NCBI GenBank assembly: GCA_905178155.1
Contig: CAJINV010000007.1
Coordinates: 1,310,627 to 1,374,626, forward strand
Length of the DNA: 64,000 nucleotides
Direction: 5' to 3'
Origin: Amoebophrya sp. A120
Taxonomy: Eukaryota > Sar > Dinophyceae > Syndiniales > Amoebophryaceae
A program made the translations under genes and the position numbers. Shown here piece after piece: positions 23,601-35,402 of this stretch (its first letter is position 1; every line of letters starts with the position of its first letter). Under the pieces are notes generated by a model. It was not told the DNA's origin. It made no database searches and saw only the letters and a program-made list of their open reading frames with translations.

Positions 23601-25944
23601 AGGCCACTGCCTCCGGGGGTGCTTGGGTTGGGTAATTTGCCTGGCGCCCATTGCAGCGGTCCCAATCCTTCAAAAGCGGGGTAGCCGGTGCCCGGCAAAG
23701 CTCGGCCCCCATCAAAGACGTGGCCAAAGCAAAACCTCAGAAACTAAGCAGCCTGCCCCACATCGCGACGGCCCTCGCAAAAAACCCAACGCGGGCGCAC
23801 CTCCGGGCGGGCCGGCTAGCGCTAGTGTGGCTGCGCTACTGAAGCGCGGCCCGCCTGGTTCGGCGCCCACTGCTTTATGCAAAAGCAGGTGGGCGCAGCG
23901 CAGAAGCAAAAAACCCGGCAGGTGTGGACTAGGGCGAAAATTGAAGGGGAAGGTGGGGGGCCTGATATTTCCAGCGAAGGGGGGGTGGTGGGTTGAAAAG
24001 AGCAGCGGGAAGACTGGGTCTGCCACGCATCCTCTGTCGAAGGGGCTGCGCGGGACGTGTCGGAAGAACTGCGCAGCACCATCGTGGATGTGACACAGGG
24101 CCACAGTTTCAACGCCTTCTGCCTCGTCGAAGAGTTCGGGGTCTTCACCTACAGCCCCGTCGCACATTGGGAGGGCAAGAAGCTCTGGGAAGCCCCTTGG
24201 CTTCTCTTGGGGGTGCGATTGCCTCCACGCCCAAGAGGTCCTTACGAAAGATTCAAACATGACCCGGGTCCGCAGCTCCAGAAACTGGCGGCCCCAGTAG
24301 CAGCCTGCCTAGTTAACTAGTTCAATGAATCTGCGCACTCACAGCCTCATTAGTGGGCGACGGATTTCGCATAAGCAAAGACAACACGGTGAGGGATACG
24401 CGCGGAGACCCTGAAATTTTTTGGACCACTTTGAAAATCCGTAGTTAGTATGGCCACAGTGCTCCGACAAGTCGCAATCAGCGTCAGCAACTAGTCCGGG
24501 TAGACGCTTACGGAAGACCAATATCATCCTCATCCTCTTCCAATCGTAATCTATCCAGCAGGAAAAAAAGTGTGTGAGTCTATACCGTCTATAGGCACTA
24601 GGAGCATCTTGACAAATCAGTGCGCCCCCATGACAAAAAAAATTCCAAACTGTTGAGCGCAGCTGGTAGAACGTGCATCAACCCCTTATGAAGAAAGAAC
24701 AAGGTATAAAACTTTCCATGATAGTAATCTTCGTTTTGCATGAAGATCATGACATCTGTAGAAACAGTCTTGGTCGCTCTGCATGATAGATAATTGCTTG
24801 TACTCACTCAGTTTTTTCTTGGATGCAAGAACCCTTTTCAGATGCACGACGATCCTCAGTGGATCGGGAGTTTGGTGCAGCAGTACCACCGAGGGGGCAG
24901 TGCATCCTCGGTTGTGCCCGCGCAGCAACTACAGGGCTACAGCTACCACCCGCAGCAGCAACCGCCGGTATTCACATCGCCGACCAGCCGCGCGTTCGAT
25001 CCGCCGCCCAGGTTGGTGATGAGTAGTACGGTATCCTATGTAAAAACGTCCCAACATGGGGATTTTGCAACACAAACCTTGAAGTTTTGGGAACCAAGCA
25101 TGACAAATTGCAGGCTGTAGTGTAGTGCAGTTTAGCAAGGGAAGCCGCATAACAAATCGATCTCCTTATGCTGTTTACAGCATTACAAGTTCCAAAACGC
25201 GATTGATTTTGCCGATCATGGGATCGCGCATTACAAACGCTCTTGTGCTCGCAGATCTGCATTACAACTCTGGGGTGGGGACGTTTTTACTCAGGATATA
25301 CGGCCGCAGCGCCCTCCGCGCAGCCGCAGAGTAGACCGACGTCGGCCTTGCAGCAGTTACGCATCAGGCAGCAGTATCAAATGCAAAAATGTCTGGGTCT
25401 GGAAGAATGCAACTTGTGATGCTGCATTTGGACTCCAAAAAAATCTGTATTGCATGAGTAGCAAAGGGAATGCAATTTTTGCTACGCTGAGAAGGCATTT
25501 CTCATGCGGAATAGGCATCAAAAAGCCCTCAAAAAATCTGTATCGCTAGGGTATGCATCACAGACATGGTGGCTCATGCAAAACGTGCATGACAAGTGTC
25601 AGAATCTTCCAGACCCAGACATTTTTACAGTTGATAAGCAGCAGATGCAACAGCTCGGCCCGGCTGCAGGATCATCTTACGTCGGCGGCACCGTGCACAG
25701 AGGTAAATACAATTGATGTCATTTTATTCGTTTGATGAAAAATCAAAATGCTTGTCGTGCTTTCGCTTACTACTTTGAATTGAAGAACCTACTTCGGCGG
25801 CACGATGATTTGATCAGCTACAATTCCGGGGGTTTTATTCGTTTTGCTCTTGACTTTCTTGCCCATTTCTGCTATCAAGGTGCGTCGGTTCCGAATCCGC
25901 AAATGCAAGCGTACGGGCAACCACAGATGCAAGTCGCGAGATAG
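20697..25944 (+). CDS. SHIPPO/STPGR-repeat (sperm-tail PG-rich) protein, about 10 exons
   Basis: STPGR proteins are associated with axonemal microtubules. Exons read as 20697-20883, 21117-21232, 21413-21463, 21738-22029, 22356-23023, 24494-24571, 24842-25031, 25304-25374, 25642-25702 and 25880-25944, total 1,779 nt or 592 residues. The motif YSPGPGHYEHRSAFG is near residue 14 and INIGPGSYSS follows in exon 4. The remainder is Gln/Pro/Ser-rich. Introns at 22030, 25032 and 25375 are introners; 20884-21116, 21233-21412, 21464-21737, 24572-24841 and 25703-25879 can be read as GT-AG. Between exons 5 and 6 lies a 1.4-kb element with inverted ends and a 40-bp flanking duplication; skipping it keeps the frame, while reading into it hits TAG at 23054-23056. 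If that element is not removed, the protein ends there. Exons 2 and 3 are the least sure. Confidence 0.75.
22030..22350 (+). mobile_element. Introner, family 3
   Basis: Starts TATCAAAATGAAAAATCC then CCCCTCCCCATAT; the right end is ATATGG, a ten-G run and ATTTTTCCTCTCAATA. Exact flanking repeat GATGG. Removal rejoins MNPPM-VTNVPQ. Confidence 0.9.
22984..23023 (+). repeat. 40-bp direct repeat, left copy, flanking the TIR element
   Basis: Identical to 24454-24493. It begins CCACAGTGCTCCGAC and ends CGTCAGCAACTA, is coding in the STPGR frame, and the right copy continues that frame into the next exon. Confidence 0.85.
23027..24455. mobile_element. 1.4-kb element with about 55-60-bp terminal inverted repeats, inside the STPGR gene
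   Basis: Left end (23027 to about 23085) starts GGCCGTACTAACTACGG and runs to CAGGGTCCGCGCG; the right end (about 24397-24455) is its imperfect reverse complement, finishing GTAGTTAGTATGGCC. The interior is GC-rich and unlike the surrounding gene. An ORF at 24057-24320 is open but not recognised. The outer flanks carry a perfect 40-bp direct repeat (22984-23023 and 24454-24493). No transposase seen, so it would be non-autonomous. It may be removed with the transcript's introns. Confidence 0.7.
24454..24493 (+). repeat. 40-bp direct repeat, right copy, flanking the TIR element
   Basis: Second identical copy of 22984-23023. It overlaps the last two bases of the right inverted repeat and reads on in frame as VRVDAYGRP. 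Confidence 0.85.
25032..25298 (+). mobile_element. Introner, family 1, forward
   Basis: Ends TATCCTATGTAAAAACG and CGTTTTTACTCAGGATA; exact flanking repeat TACGG. Removal gives VMSSTAAAPSAQ in frame. Confidence 0.92.
25375..25636 (+). mobile_element. Introner, family 2, forward
   Basis: Ends TATCAAATGCAAAAATG and CATTTTTACAGTTGATA; exact flanking repeat AGCAG. Removal gives RIRQQQMQQLG in frame. Confidence 0.92.
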
Positions 25945-27555
25945 CGCTTGGTAGTCTGAGAACGGGAGGGATCAACAAACCCAGAAATTGCTCGGAAAGT
26001 TTCATGATCTGGAACGTCGTTGAACGTCTGTCTTTCTTCAATTTCAATCAATTACAAGCCAATACTTCATTTTCAATCAATTACAAGCCAGTTTTTATCT
26101 AATGACTTCAGGGTTTGATATCGCTAAGAACTTACTAGGAACTGCAGGCGCACGGTCGGAGTGAAGACACGTTGTGCCTGCTCAGTTCTTGTCCTGCGGC
26201 TCTCCAGGGTCGCAAAACAAAATTGAACTTTTCTCGCTTTTCCATGCCACTGCGTGTGACATCAGGACTGGGTGATGTAGTTTTCATGCAATTGCTCTCG
26301 TGGTTGTGGTTCCACTTCTTTGCAGCTAGGAGTAATCCAAGTAGAACTCCCGAGATCTTCAAATTCGAAAGCCTCGAAGGGATGAAAAATACGTATTGAG
26401 GACACGTAAATCCAACGTAGTGGTAGTCGTTCTGTAACTCCCGGGCATTATTAGAGCACCACGTGAGCAAGAGCAGGCTCCCGCCAAATAGTAGACTTGA
26501 AACTTCGTCCGATTTCTCTACCGCTGTGACCACGTGGTCATCTGGTCCTGTAGGTCTATCCGCGCATGGCAGCACAGTGCGTTTTTACACGCCGAAAAAT
26601 TAAAGCAGCGGAAGAAGGATTTTTATCGGAAGTAGAGGAGGCTTCGATTTCAATTCCATCGCTGTGTTATCAATTATCGACATTTTTCTCTTGTATCTAT
26701 CCCTTTGTTTGGATTGGAGCCGAGGAAAAGACTCTATGAACCAAAAAATGCACGAAGCAGCTCAGGTATTTTGTGAGCTGTGGAACGAAAATCAATGGTG
26801 AAAATGTGGAAAAATAAAGTCATCAGCCTCTAGTATGACGTCGCTGTTGTATTTGTTGTGAAATACTGTTTGAACTTATCAATTGTATGATAACGGGAAA
26901 CTTTTTTCGGCATTATCGCAAACTACAGCGAGTTTGTTAATAATCCTGTTCCGCAACAGGCGAAGAGAGTCCTCTTGGTGTTCTGGCTTCAGGCGTTTGA
27001 ATCGCAAAAATAATGGCAATCGGTCAAGGTAGTTCATCTCCGCATAGTCGGTCGTTCGGTCGTGTGCAATTATAAAACTTCTTCGGATGCTTCTATGTGC
27101 AAACTGGCTGCAAAAATGCAGGTTCGGTCGAAACAATGTAGATTTCGTGCAAGTTAGTAGAAGAGCTGCAACACATTCCTTCGGTTCGTACAGGATGAAT
27201 ATCAACTCGCGTTTGTCGTTCTTTTCGTCCAGATTTATGCTCCGCGGAGCAGCAGTAGCTTCGTGCAGGCAATAGAATACAGTTGTGTGATGCATCAGGT
27301 TTGGTACTATAATCTGCTTCTCGTCGCATGGTAAAGTATAGGTAAAAATTTCTACAACCAGGATTTTGTTGTATTACTTGAAACCCAATAATGCCCCCTG
27401 CTTGATCTTGTGGTCCCACATTATGTGATCCCGCAGTTGTCAGCAATCCATTATCTCTTTTGTCCCACCCGTGTTTATTGTGTGTCACCCACCTCATTGT
27501 TTCGCTACTTCATTTCGAATTGATATTGACCATAAAAAAAAGTACAACGCCCACC
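25945..27555. other. Intergenic, nothing recognised
   Basis: A 20-bp direct repeat (TTTCAATCAATTACAAGCC type) occurs twice near 26040-26090. A minus-strand ORF at 26135-26575 has no protein-like signature. No gene supported. Confidence 0.55.
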
Positions 27556-30500
27556 ATGGCTATACTAGCTTCACAGAACGTTCTCCGCACCTCCGGCCGC
27601 TCCTCCCGGCGGCAGAAGAAGGGGATATCCGTGATGACGGCGGTTTTTGGGTCGGTTGTCTTTCTCCTCCTCGACACACAACTCTTCCCTTACTTGTTCG
27701 GCGACCAGCACGTCCCCCTGACGGCAGATTTTTATATCAAAAAAAATAACTCTCGTCGGGAACAAAAGATGCGAACCATTTATTTGAACGAGAATTCAGT
27801 TACGAATCCTATACCGCAGACGGGGGAGCTGCTGGTCGAAGAGCACCACACGGCAAGAACCAGTACATCGCCCGGAAGTAGCTCTACAACAGCGGCAGAT
27901 GTTAAAAATGATGTCAAAGAGCAGGTGTTGGGAGCACAGCAGGAGTACAACGATGATATTAACGCCAATTCTGGCGCTCCGTCCTTGTTCAACATCGCGT
28001 CTTCATTCGGTAAAAATGGTAAAAATGCTGCTATCACTCTGGAGGAAGAGGAGCTCGAGGTTTCCGGGAACGTGTACGTGTTAGAGATCGCCGTGGTCAT
28101 CATTCTCTCGCTGCTCTTCGAGTACTGCGAGGACATGCTCCGCGAGAACCTGGCGAGGAAGGAAAAGGAAGTGGCGCTGGATATTTTGGACTCCTGTTTC
28201 GGAGAATTGACCGTGCTGGGCTTCATCGGTATTGAAGGTTTTCGCACGACCAAAAACTAGAAGAGGCTCCTTAAAATCATGTTGTATATCGACCTGTAAG
28301 GTGAAATATCTCAAAAATATTGTGGTTTTTGCAAACGCAAGCTCCGCGTGGATGACCACGTCGTCGAGATTGATGTGAACGTGAAATACTACTCGCTTTT
28401 CAAAACTGTCAATGTCATATACGTACTATCATCCCAGGTCTCGCCGTGTTTATTTCCACGAAAACGGGGGCTGCGACGAGATTAGCGGAGCGGCTAGTGC
28501 CCGGCTACGACGGCGAGGGGGAAAACCCACTGTCCGAGTCCTTTGAGAATGTGCACATGTGCATCTTCTGCGTGATGATGGTATTCATGTTCCAGGCGGC
28601 CACGTTGATGTACATCGCGGAAGACTTGGACCGGGTGTGGGACCGATGGGAGTCCATGTCGCCCAAGGGCCGGTCGAATTCTATCGAGGCGGTGCTGAAA
28701 CGCGCGGGGTACGTGGACCGCGACGGGAACCGGGTGCAGTCGTTTAGCCCGGGCACTTTCCGCGAACGCATGTGGCACCAGAAAAGCCACAAAATGGTAT
28801 AGATGCTTGGAATTTGCACTTCGTATGAACCCATGAGTTTAATATTACGCTGTGATGTACTTGTACTACTAGTCGTGTATGTGCAGTCGTGAAGTAGATT
28901 TGATGAAGATGCCTTTGACAAGAACACCGTAGATACCAATTTGTTTCATCTACCACGACAATTTCTTCACGACAGATGGTTTTGTGGCACGGGCTCCGGC
29001 ATTTGTTTTGCTATCCGGTGGCGATCGACGAGGACGAAAATCATTTGTCCGACATTGTGGAGGTCAAGGACCCGGCCTCCTTCGATTTCCGGATGTATTT
29101 GTCCAGCAAGATGGGCCAGCTTTTGACGGATCTCGTGGAGGTCGACAACCGCACGTGGCTCTTCGCGCTGGTGGTCGTGGTGCCGTTTGTGTCCGTCGCG
29201 ACCACGGTCTCCCCGGTCGTCATTATGGTGATGCAAACCGTCATGGGGCTGATCTTCTCCTGTACGATGAATTATATGATTGTTGTTTATAATGAAAAGT
29301 AAAAACTTGTGTGCGGCCACTCGATTGGTGGGGGGGATGGGCGGGTTTACGTTTAATAGAGGAACTATCTATTGCACAAAATCAAAATGAACTTGTTGCG
29401 TCGGAACCGGAAGTTGTTGGTTTTTTTGGATTGCGGCTGCTCAGTCTTTTCTACTAGTGGTACTCAATGAAAAGCATGATGAAGATGTACTTCATGTACG
29501 TTGGCTTCGATTTTTAATCCAAAACCAAAACAGGTATTTTCGCGTGGCTGCTTTCCGACCTAACGCGTGTGGAGTACAACCTGTGCCCGCAGCTGGGCGC
29601 GGACGCGCCGGAGTGGCTGGAGTACATGGCGGAGAAGGAGTTCAACACGATGAACAACGCAGACAAGATATCCTGAGTAAAAACGTCCCCACGACCCCAG
29701 AGTTGTCAAGATGGGGACTTCGCAACACAAACCTAGAAGTTCAGAGAGTCACGCATGACAAGTCGCACTGCTTAGTGTAGTAGTGTCAAGCGGCAATCTG
29801 CGGCCATGGTGCAATGGGGGGGAAAAGTGTGTCGCATTTTGTTTAGCATGACCAGTCCGGTCGTGTGGGGACGCTTTTACTCAGGATACAAGAAGGGTCG
29901 CAAAATCGTCGCGATGGGCGTCACCCGCGAGTCCCAGGCGCCGGGGGCAGAGCACATGGCGAAGGGGGGACTGCTGAACGGGGACGGCATGAGCGCCGAG
30001 TTGCGGGAGCGGTTGCTTTTCAAAGAGTCCACCACGCTTGCGAGCCTGATGGCGCCGGTGCACTTCCGGATCCTGGAGCGGCGGTCCGAGCTGGAAAAGA
30101 AGCAGATGGAGAGCAGCAGCAAGGACGAGTACTTGGAGAAGGTCGCGGAAGAGATGGGGGAGAACAAGCGTCCGCTGCACGTCCGGCTGCTCGGCGGCAA
30201 GGAGGACTACATTCCGCACGAGCACTATCCAAGAAAAAAACTGTGTTATTGTAACTTTCTTTGGCTGGTGACAGCATCGCAAATTTAGATTTTCTCTACG
30301 TGACAGAGAAAACCTGTCATGCGTGGCCCTTCTTGTAAGAGAAAACACACATGAAGAGAAGACTTCATGGCTGTCTGGCATGACAGGCGTAACTCTGTTG
30401 CATGTTCTGCATTTTTACAGAGTTCCACTCACAGAGTTTTTTTCTTGCATAAGCACGACCGGCTGTTCCACTTCCACGAGTTCGGGGTCGGGGTGTGCAA

Positions 30501-33500
30501 CCAGATCATGCGTACCATGATGTTCATGGAGGCAATCCTCGTCGCGTCGCTACTGGTGGTCCTGGTCGTCTTCCCCAAAGGCCCGGTCGGGTGGGGCTTG
30601 TTCATCTTCTCCATGCTCCAGTGGCCGTTTCAGTTGTTGGTGTTGCTACCGAAGATCATCACGAAGTTATCGCGAGGAAAATTGCCCCCTCCCCCAAGGT
30701 TGCAAAAAGTTGTGATGCGAAGTTTCCAAATGAAAAACTTTGCATGAAAGGAGTATGGATCTTTCTGATGCAGAGGCTAGGCGTGTTGCGCATCGCTTGC
30801 ATGACAAACGCCGCTCTTGCTGGGATCTTTTGCAATACAAATTTCCGCTATTCACGATCGAAAATCAGCACGCTGATTGATGCAAGAGGGCGAGTGTTTC
30901 ACTTGGAAAGGTTTGCAATACAAATGCTTTCAAGTTCGGGGGTCGGGGCATTTTTCATTGTAATAGAAGTACTGCATCGTGTCCTCCATCGAGTGCTACA
31001 AGGACCACGAGCTGATCAACAAGGTCACGTTATCCGTGAAGGAGCGCCGCCTCCGGGAGGCGGTGTCCCTGATGCAGATGGTGAAGCTGCGCGGCCGCAT
31101 CGAGCGGCTGGGCGGGCACCGGTTGTCCAAGCAGAAATTCGACGAGCTGTCCGAGAAATTCGACCACTTTTCCGAGGACAAGCTATTACAGTGCACAACT
31201 CCCCCTCGTTCTCATTTCTCATGCAAAACACCAACTCCACGCTTTCCCTCCTGTCACTATTATTTTTGGTAGCCCAAATCGCACTATGCCCCAGTGCAAT
31301 TTGACATGATGATACGTTTGCTGCCTTATGCTGTGCTCCTTTTCTTTGGCGCTAGCAAGGCAATAAGATTTCATTCTCATGTCTGATCGGCAAGATACTC
31401 TTCATCTTTTTAAATATTTTTAAGTGCTAAAACATGATATTTGTTGGGTGCCTCGCTTTCTTCTGCGCCTTTTTCCGCTGGGGCTCGCTTTCTTCTGCGC
31501 CTTTTTCCGCTGGGGCTCGCTTTCCCGCTGGGGCTCGCTAAAACATGATATTTCCGTCTTCGGGTGCCTCGCTTTCTTCTGCGCCTTTTTCCGCTGGGGC
31601 TCATCTTTGCATGACATCGGAGAATATCTCAATATAGAAACAGGGCTAGTAGAAATAAGTAAAAGTAAAAATTTTATTGGTTTACGTAACCGGGGGGCGG
31701 CTTGATGTCTGCGGCGGATGATGACAGTGTGCACACTCCTACAAGTATATGGCTGCCGGGCTGCTTCCCGGTCGGTCTAGTACAAATAAACATTTCGCCA
31801 CTGATCCGCTAAACACCTTGCTGCCAGCCCCGCCCGCTCGGGGGTTAATTATCTCTAGACAGGGCACCAGCTGCGGTTGTCCTTTAGGGCGTTCGAGTCT
31901 AGATAAAAAACTACCATGCGTAAATCTTCAATTTTGCATGGGCTCTTGGTGGCTGCTTCCACCGCGGGAGAGTATAAAAACGCAAAACATAAGTCATTGA
32001 CCACTGGGTCGCTGTGACGCCGTGCCTGCACGCACCATCAGAAGTGCGACGAGGTGCCAATCGTGTTGATGCACGCACCATCAGAAGTGCGTTGATGCGC
32101 GAGGGTCGTGAATGAATGAATGAATTTGTAAGCTTATCGGCCGTTGTGCCATCGGGACTTCCTGCCCGCTGACCACCAATGTCATGCAAAACCGGCATTC
32201 GGGCTGATCCTGATGCTTGTATTGCTGTTCATGCTATACAAATGAGGGGGAGGGGGAGTTGTGCACTGTTATACAAGCAGCGCCACATCGAGAAGGCCTT
32301 CGTCCACATGGATTTCGACCACTCCGGGCAGATCGGGGTCGAGGAGCTGGAGAAGTTGATGTCCTCGATGAACATTCTAGCCAATTCCGACGTGCACAAA
32401 AACGCGAAGCAGCTGGTGCACATGGTCGACATGGACAAGGACGGCATGGTCGATTTGACCGAGTTCAAGGTCCTGATGGCCCTCGCGTACGAGAAGCAGG
32501 ACCCGATGGAGGAAATCCAGGACTTCGACAAATTTTTCGACCTCATCGACGTGGACATGGACGAGGCGCTCGCGTTCCAGGAACTCGCGCAGTTCTGCCG
32601 CGACAACTTCGCCATCCCGATGAACAACGCCGACATCGGGGAGCTGGTGTACCGCTGCTTCCGCACGGTGAAGGCGGAGTTGACCCGGGACGATTTTATC
32701 GTTTGGATGCGGTGGCTGCAGGACTGCGAGAAGGGGCAGATGAGCGAGGACGCGATGCGGGTGGATCGCGGGTTCGGTTTACTGTGAGGAAAAATCCCCC
32801 CTCCCCATATTCAAAAGGTAGGTTTCTAAAAATTTGCGATGCGGGTTTGCGACCACAAATCCTGTCTCTGTTGCAAGAAGGCAAATTGAAAGAACCCGCC
32901 GCCTTATGGAGGCGATTTGTAGTGCTGTTTCACCTACATGGCAGGCCTCTGTCATGCTGAGCGCCTACAGCAAAACACCTCTACGCAGGCTGGGGCTTTG
33001 CCTCTAGTGCTTCACTGCAAGACAGGGCTGATTTCTGTACACAAATCCAGCAACAGAAGTTTCCGTTTCAATATGGGGAGGGGGGATTTTTCACTTTGAT
33101 ACGGTTCCGGCTCCGATCTGGACACGCCGGACGAAAACGTGGACCAGTCCGCCAAGGGGTTCGACCACGGCATCCAAGCGCCACTGCACGGCCACCACAA
33201 GAGCAGCGACTTCGACGCGGACGGCGTGCGCACCTCGAAGCACCGCGACGACCCGCGCGAAGCGTCGACGGACGAAGATATCCTGGAGGAAGATGCTGAC
33301 GAAACGCAAAGGCGAAGAACAAGTAACTCCTTCTTCTGGCGCAGCAGCGATGCGCCTGTGGTGGGAACAGGCGAGAACGCGCCCGCGTCGAAATCGCACC
33401 GGAAGTCAACGAGGTTGAACAAGCGGGAAAGTGTGGGTAATGGCGCGGCGGTGAACATCAATGATGCTGTCGTTGTTCCAGTGGCGCGAGGGGGCGCAAG

Positions 33501-34011
33501 TCAACAAACTCCTTCATCTACTGGAAAGAAGCGTCAGTCCCAGCACCGTTCCAGTGGCTTTTACTCGATCGATAACAAGCCGGTGTACATGACAAATGAG
33601 TCTAATCAGATGGTCTCCATGCTGACGCAGAATTCCGTGGAACCGGTCCGGCTGGAAATGAGCACAGCACCTGCAACAAATAATGCTGACAGCACGACGA
33701 TGTTGAAAAACTCGTCAAAGACTGTGCCTTTACTTGCGAATCAGCAACAGACTGTAGTTGTGGACGAGCAGGAGGCCACTTGTGCGAACAACAAACCGCC
33801 GAAGAGGCGAGAGAGCACCAGTCGGCGGTTGAGCACGAAAGCGAATACCGCGAACTCGCCTGCTATGCTGGCGCGCGGGGACACTCAGCAAGGCTTGCCG
33901 GTACCGCCTTCTTGGCAGAGGGAACAGGAGATGCAGGCGGAAAAAAAGGCGCGCTTGTTGCTGATGGGAAAGTCGGAAGTCCCGGGGAACCTGGAAGGCG
34001 AGTTTGTGTGA
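27556..34011 (+). CDS. MLO: MLO-family membrane protein with C-terminal EF-hands, about 9-10 exons
   Basis: MLO proteins are seven-pass membrane proteins, calmodulin-regulated in plants. Exons assigned: 27556-28228, 28438-28796, 28976 to about 29299, 29533-29668, 29894-30225, 30457-30667, 30971-31183, 32279-32779 and 33107-34011. Family signs: an early segment LEIAVVIILSLLFEYCEDML leading to GELTVLGFIG-LAVFIS; FDFRMYLSSKMGQLLTDLVE followed by RTWLFALVVVVPF; and HDRLFHFHEFGVGVCNQIM before two more hydrophobic helices. After them come three EF-hand loops (DFDHSGQIGVEE, DMDKDGMVDLTE, DVDMDEALAFQE), the third with a weak loop, then a ~290-residue disordered tail. Five introners with exact 5-bp repeats interrupt the second half; introns 1 and 2 are GT-AG. 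The join between about 29264 and 29533 is unresolved. The MLO call rests on motif order; the EF-hands are clear. Confidence 0.85.
29669..29888 (+). mobile_element. Introner, family 1, forward, short copy
   Basis: Ends TATCCTGAGTAAAAACG and CGCTTTTACTCAGGATA, 220 bp, shorter than its relatives by an internal loss. Exact flanking repeat CAAGA; removal gives NADKKGRKIV. Confidence 0.92.
30226..30451. mobile_element. Introner, single-copy family (CAAGAAAAAAACT ends)
   Basis: Starts TATCCAAGAAAAAAACTG and ends CAGAGTTTTTTTCTTGCATA. Exact flanking repeat AGCAC; removal gives PHEHDRLFHFHEF, an MLO motif. Confidence 0.9.
30668..30965. mobile_element. Introner, family 3-like (C-rich arm)
   Basis: Starts TATCGCGAGGAAAATTG then CCCCCTCCCCC; the right end GGGGCATTTTTCATTGTAATA is only loosely complementary. 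Exact flanking repeat GAAGT; removal gives ITKYCIVSSIE. Confidence 0.85.
31184..32273. mobile_element. Long introner (1.09 kb) with nested repeats
   Basis: Ends TATTACAGTGCACAACTC and GAGTTGTGCACTGTTATA match over more than 20 bp. Exact flanking repeat CAAGC. Inside lie a tandem array (31440-31606), a GAAT microsatellite near 32112 and a 21-bp repeat at 32028 and 32071. Removal joins EDKQRHIEKAF at the first EF-hand. Confidence 0.88.
31440..31606. repeat. Tandem repeat array, about 35-37-bp unit
   Basis: The unit contains CTTTCTTCTGCGCC and TTTTTCCGCTGGGGCTCG. It occurs three times in full and once truncated. The word AAACATGATATTT precedes two of the blocks, so the larger block also appears duplicated. 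All inside the long introner. Confidence 0.8.
32780..33101. mobile_element. Introner, family 3
   Basis: Starts TACTGTGAGGAAAAATCC with a C-rich arm; ends GGGGGATTTTTCACTTTGATA. Exact flanking repeat CGGTT. Removal gives RGFGSGSDLDTPDE in frame. Confidence 0.9.
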
Positions 34012-34760
34012 TTTTTCGGATCATCGATTGGTGCTGCTGTCCTCTTAGGTGCGAGAAGATGCCCGTAGCTGCACCATGCTAGAAGTAGCATTCCCTTTGT
34101 GTATAGATTCATTGTTCCACCCCAAATGTTGGTATGTACCGCTATGAAGAACTACCCAAAGAAATCTTTCAATATTGGTGTACTATTTTAGCCGTAACCA
34201 AAGCCATACATAGATAAATCCAATTATGTCCTACTTACTACCCACGTTGTTGTCACACGTAAATGATTCATTTCAACAAGAATTCTAGTCACGTTTCGGT
34301 TTCTGTATCGAAGAAATTAATACACAGATTTCTTCCATATTAGGAACAAACGGCTTATAATTTCTTTTGCAATGACCCCGGACGTACGAGTGACCCCCAA
34401 TCGCTGTAGAAGCTGCACTGGACCACTGCGATGTGAGTGGGAAGGTGATCCGAATCGATGCTGTGCTAGAGGCTCGTGTCGCAGCAACATCAAGTTTCGC
34501 ACTCACAGAAGAAGCTGATTGAACACTTATCAATATGGTCGGAGTACTAGATCCAACAAAAGTACTAGAACATGCTTCCCGCTGAACCTGGATGGTTGCT
34601 GTTGCAAATGCTAACAGTAACTACAGTAACTTTCAATACGCATACGGTGGTCCGCCGGTCTCGGTTGTCAAAAAAAAAATTTGCAGTTATAATATTTGCT
34701 TGCTAGTTGTGGTCCATTGATCTTCTGGTAACCAAATGCGTCCGCGCGCGGCTCCCCAAT
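34012..34760. other. Intergenic, nothing recognised
   Basis: AT-rich sequence with no protein-like ORF and no clear repeat. Confidence 0.5.
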
Positions 34761-35205
34761 TGCCGAAACAAATCCGATCGGTTCTTCAATATCGGTGTAC
34801 TTAATCAGCCTGGTGAGAAGGTGAAACGTGAAATGAGGATCTTAGCTCTATTCGCCCGATGTGCAGTTCTTCAGTTTAATCAAGGATCCCCAGGAGCATC
34901 AAAGTTGTGCTTTCCAGTATAAAACAAGGAAGATATCGGTAAGCGTAAAAAACTTCTTCACGCGACGACCTCATGCAAGGATCCTCGGAAACGGAAATGA
35001 ATTCGATCACCGATAGATCTGCACGAGTAAACGCAAAGTGTTTATCACCGGTCGGCCAAGCATCAAGGCACATCGATATAGAACAAGCAGCATTCATCTC
35101 CATCAGGAACGAGTGGCAGCATTGATTTGGAAATCAGGTTCTTAATCCTTAAGTTTTAGAAGAAATAATCCTTCCTACTAGCCTTACATTTGTACTGCTG
35201 GGCCT
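34761..35205 (+). repeat. Left copy of a diverged ~450-bp direct repeat
   Basis: Aligns end to end with 39212-39680. Shared blocks include AATCCGATCGG, GAGAAGGTGAAACGTGAA, GAGGATCTTAGCTCTATTC, GCAAGGATCCTCGGAAA, TCATCTCCATCAGGAACGA and CCTTCCTACTAG. Differences are scattered substitutions and small gaps, so the duplication is not recent. Confidence 0.8.
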
Positions 35206-35402
35206 CGTGTCTTGCTGTATTAGGAGCGAATCAGTTCGAACACAAAGAGTATTCTTACAAATTTTCTGGCCTGGTACGCTCGACCGAACTCAGGTATCAA
35301 AAAAAGCAAGACTTGCTTCCGCCAGCGGAAAATCATACCAACTCAAGCTCTGAAGTCATTGGCAATTTTTATATCTGCGCCTGCAGTGGAAGCGAAGTCG
35401 AA

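Noticed and set aside
23166-24320. Protein genes inside the TIR element (ORFs on both strands)
   Set aside because: GC-rich DNA yields open frames on both strands; none shows a known transposase or consistent protein character.
26135-26575. 146-codon minus-strand ORF
   Set aside because: No domain, unremarkable composition and isolated in a + strand array; probably chance.
31440-31606. Coding tandem repeat protein
   Set aside because: Lies wholly within an introner and no frame joins to neighbouring exons.
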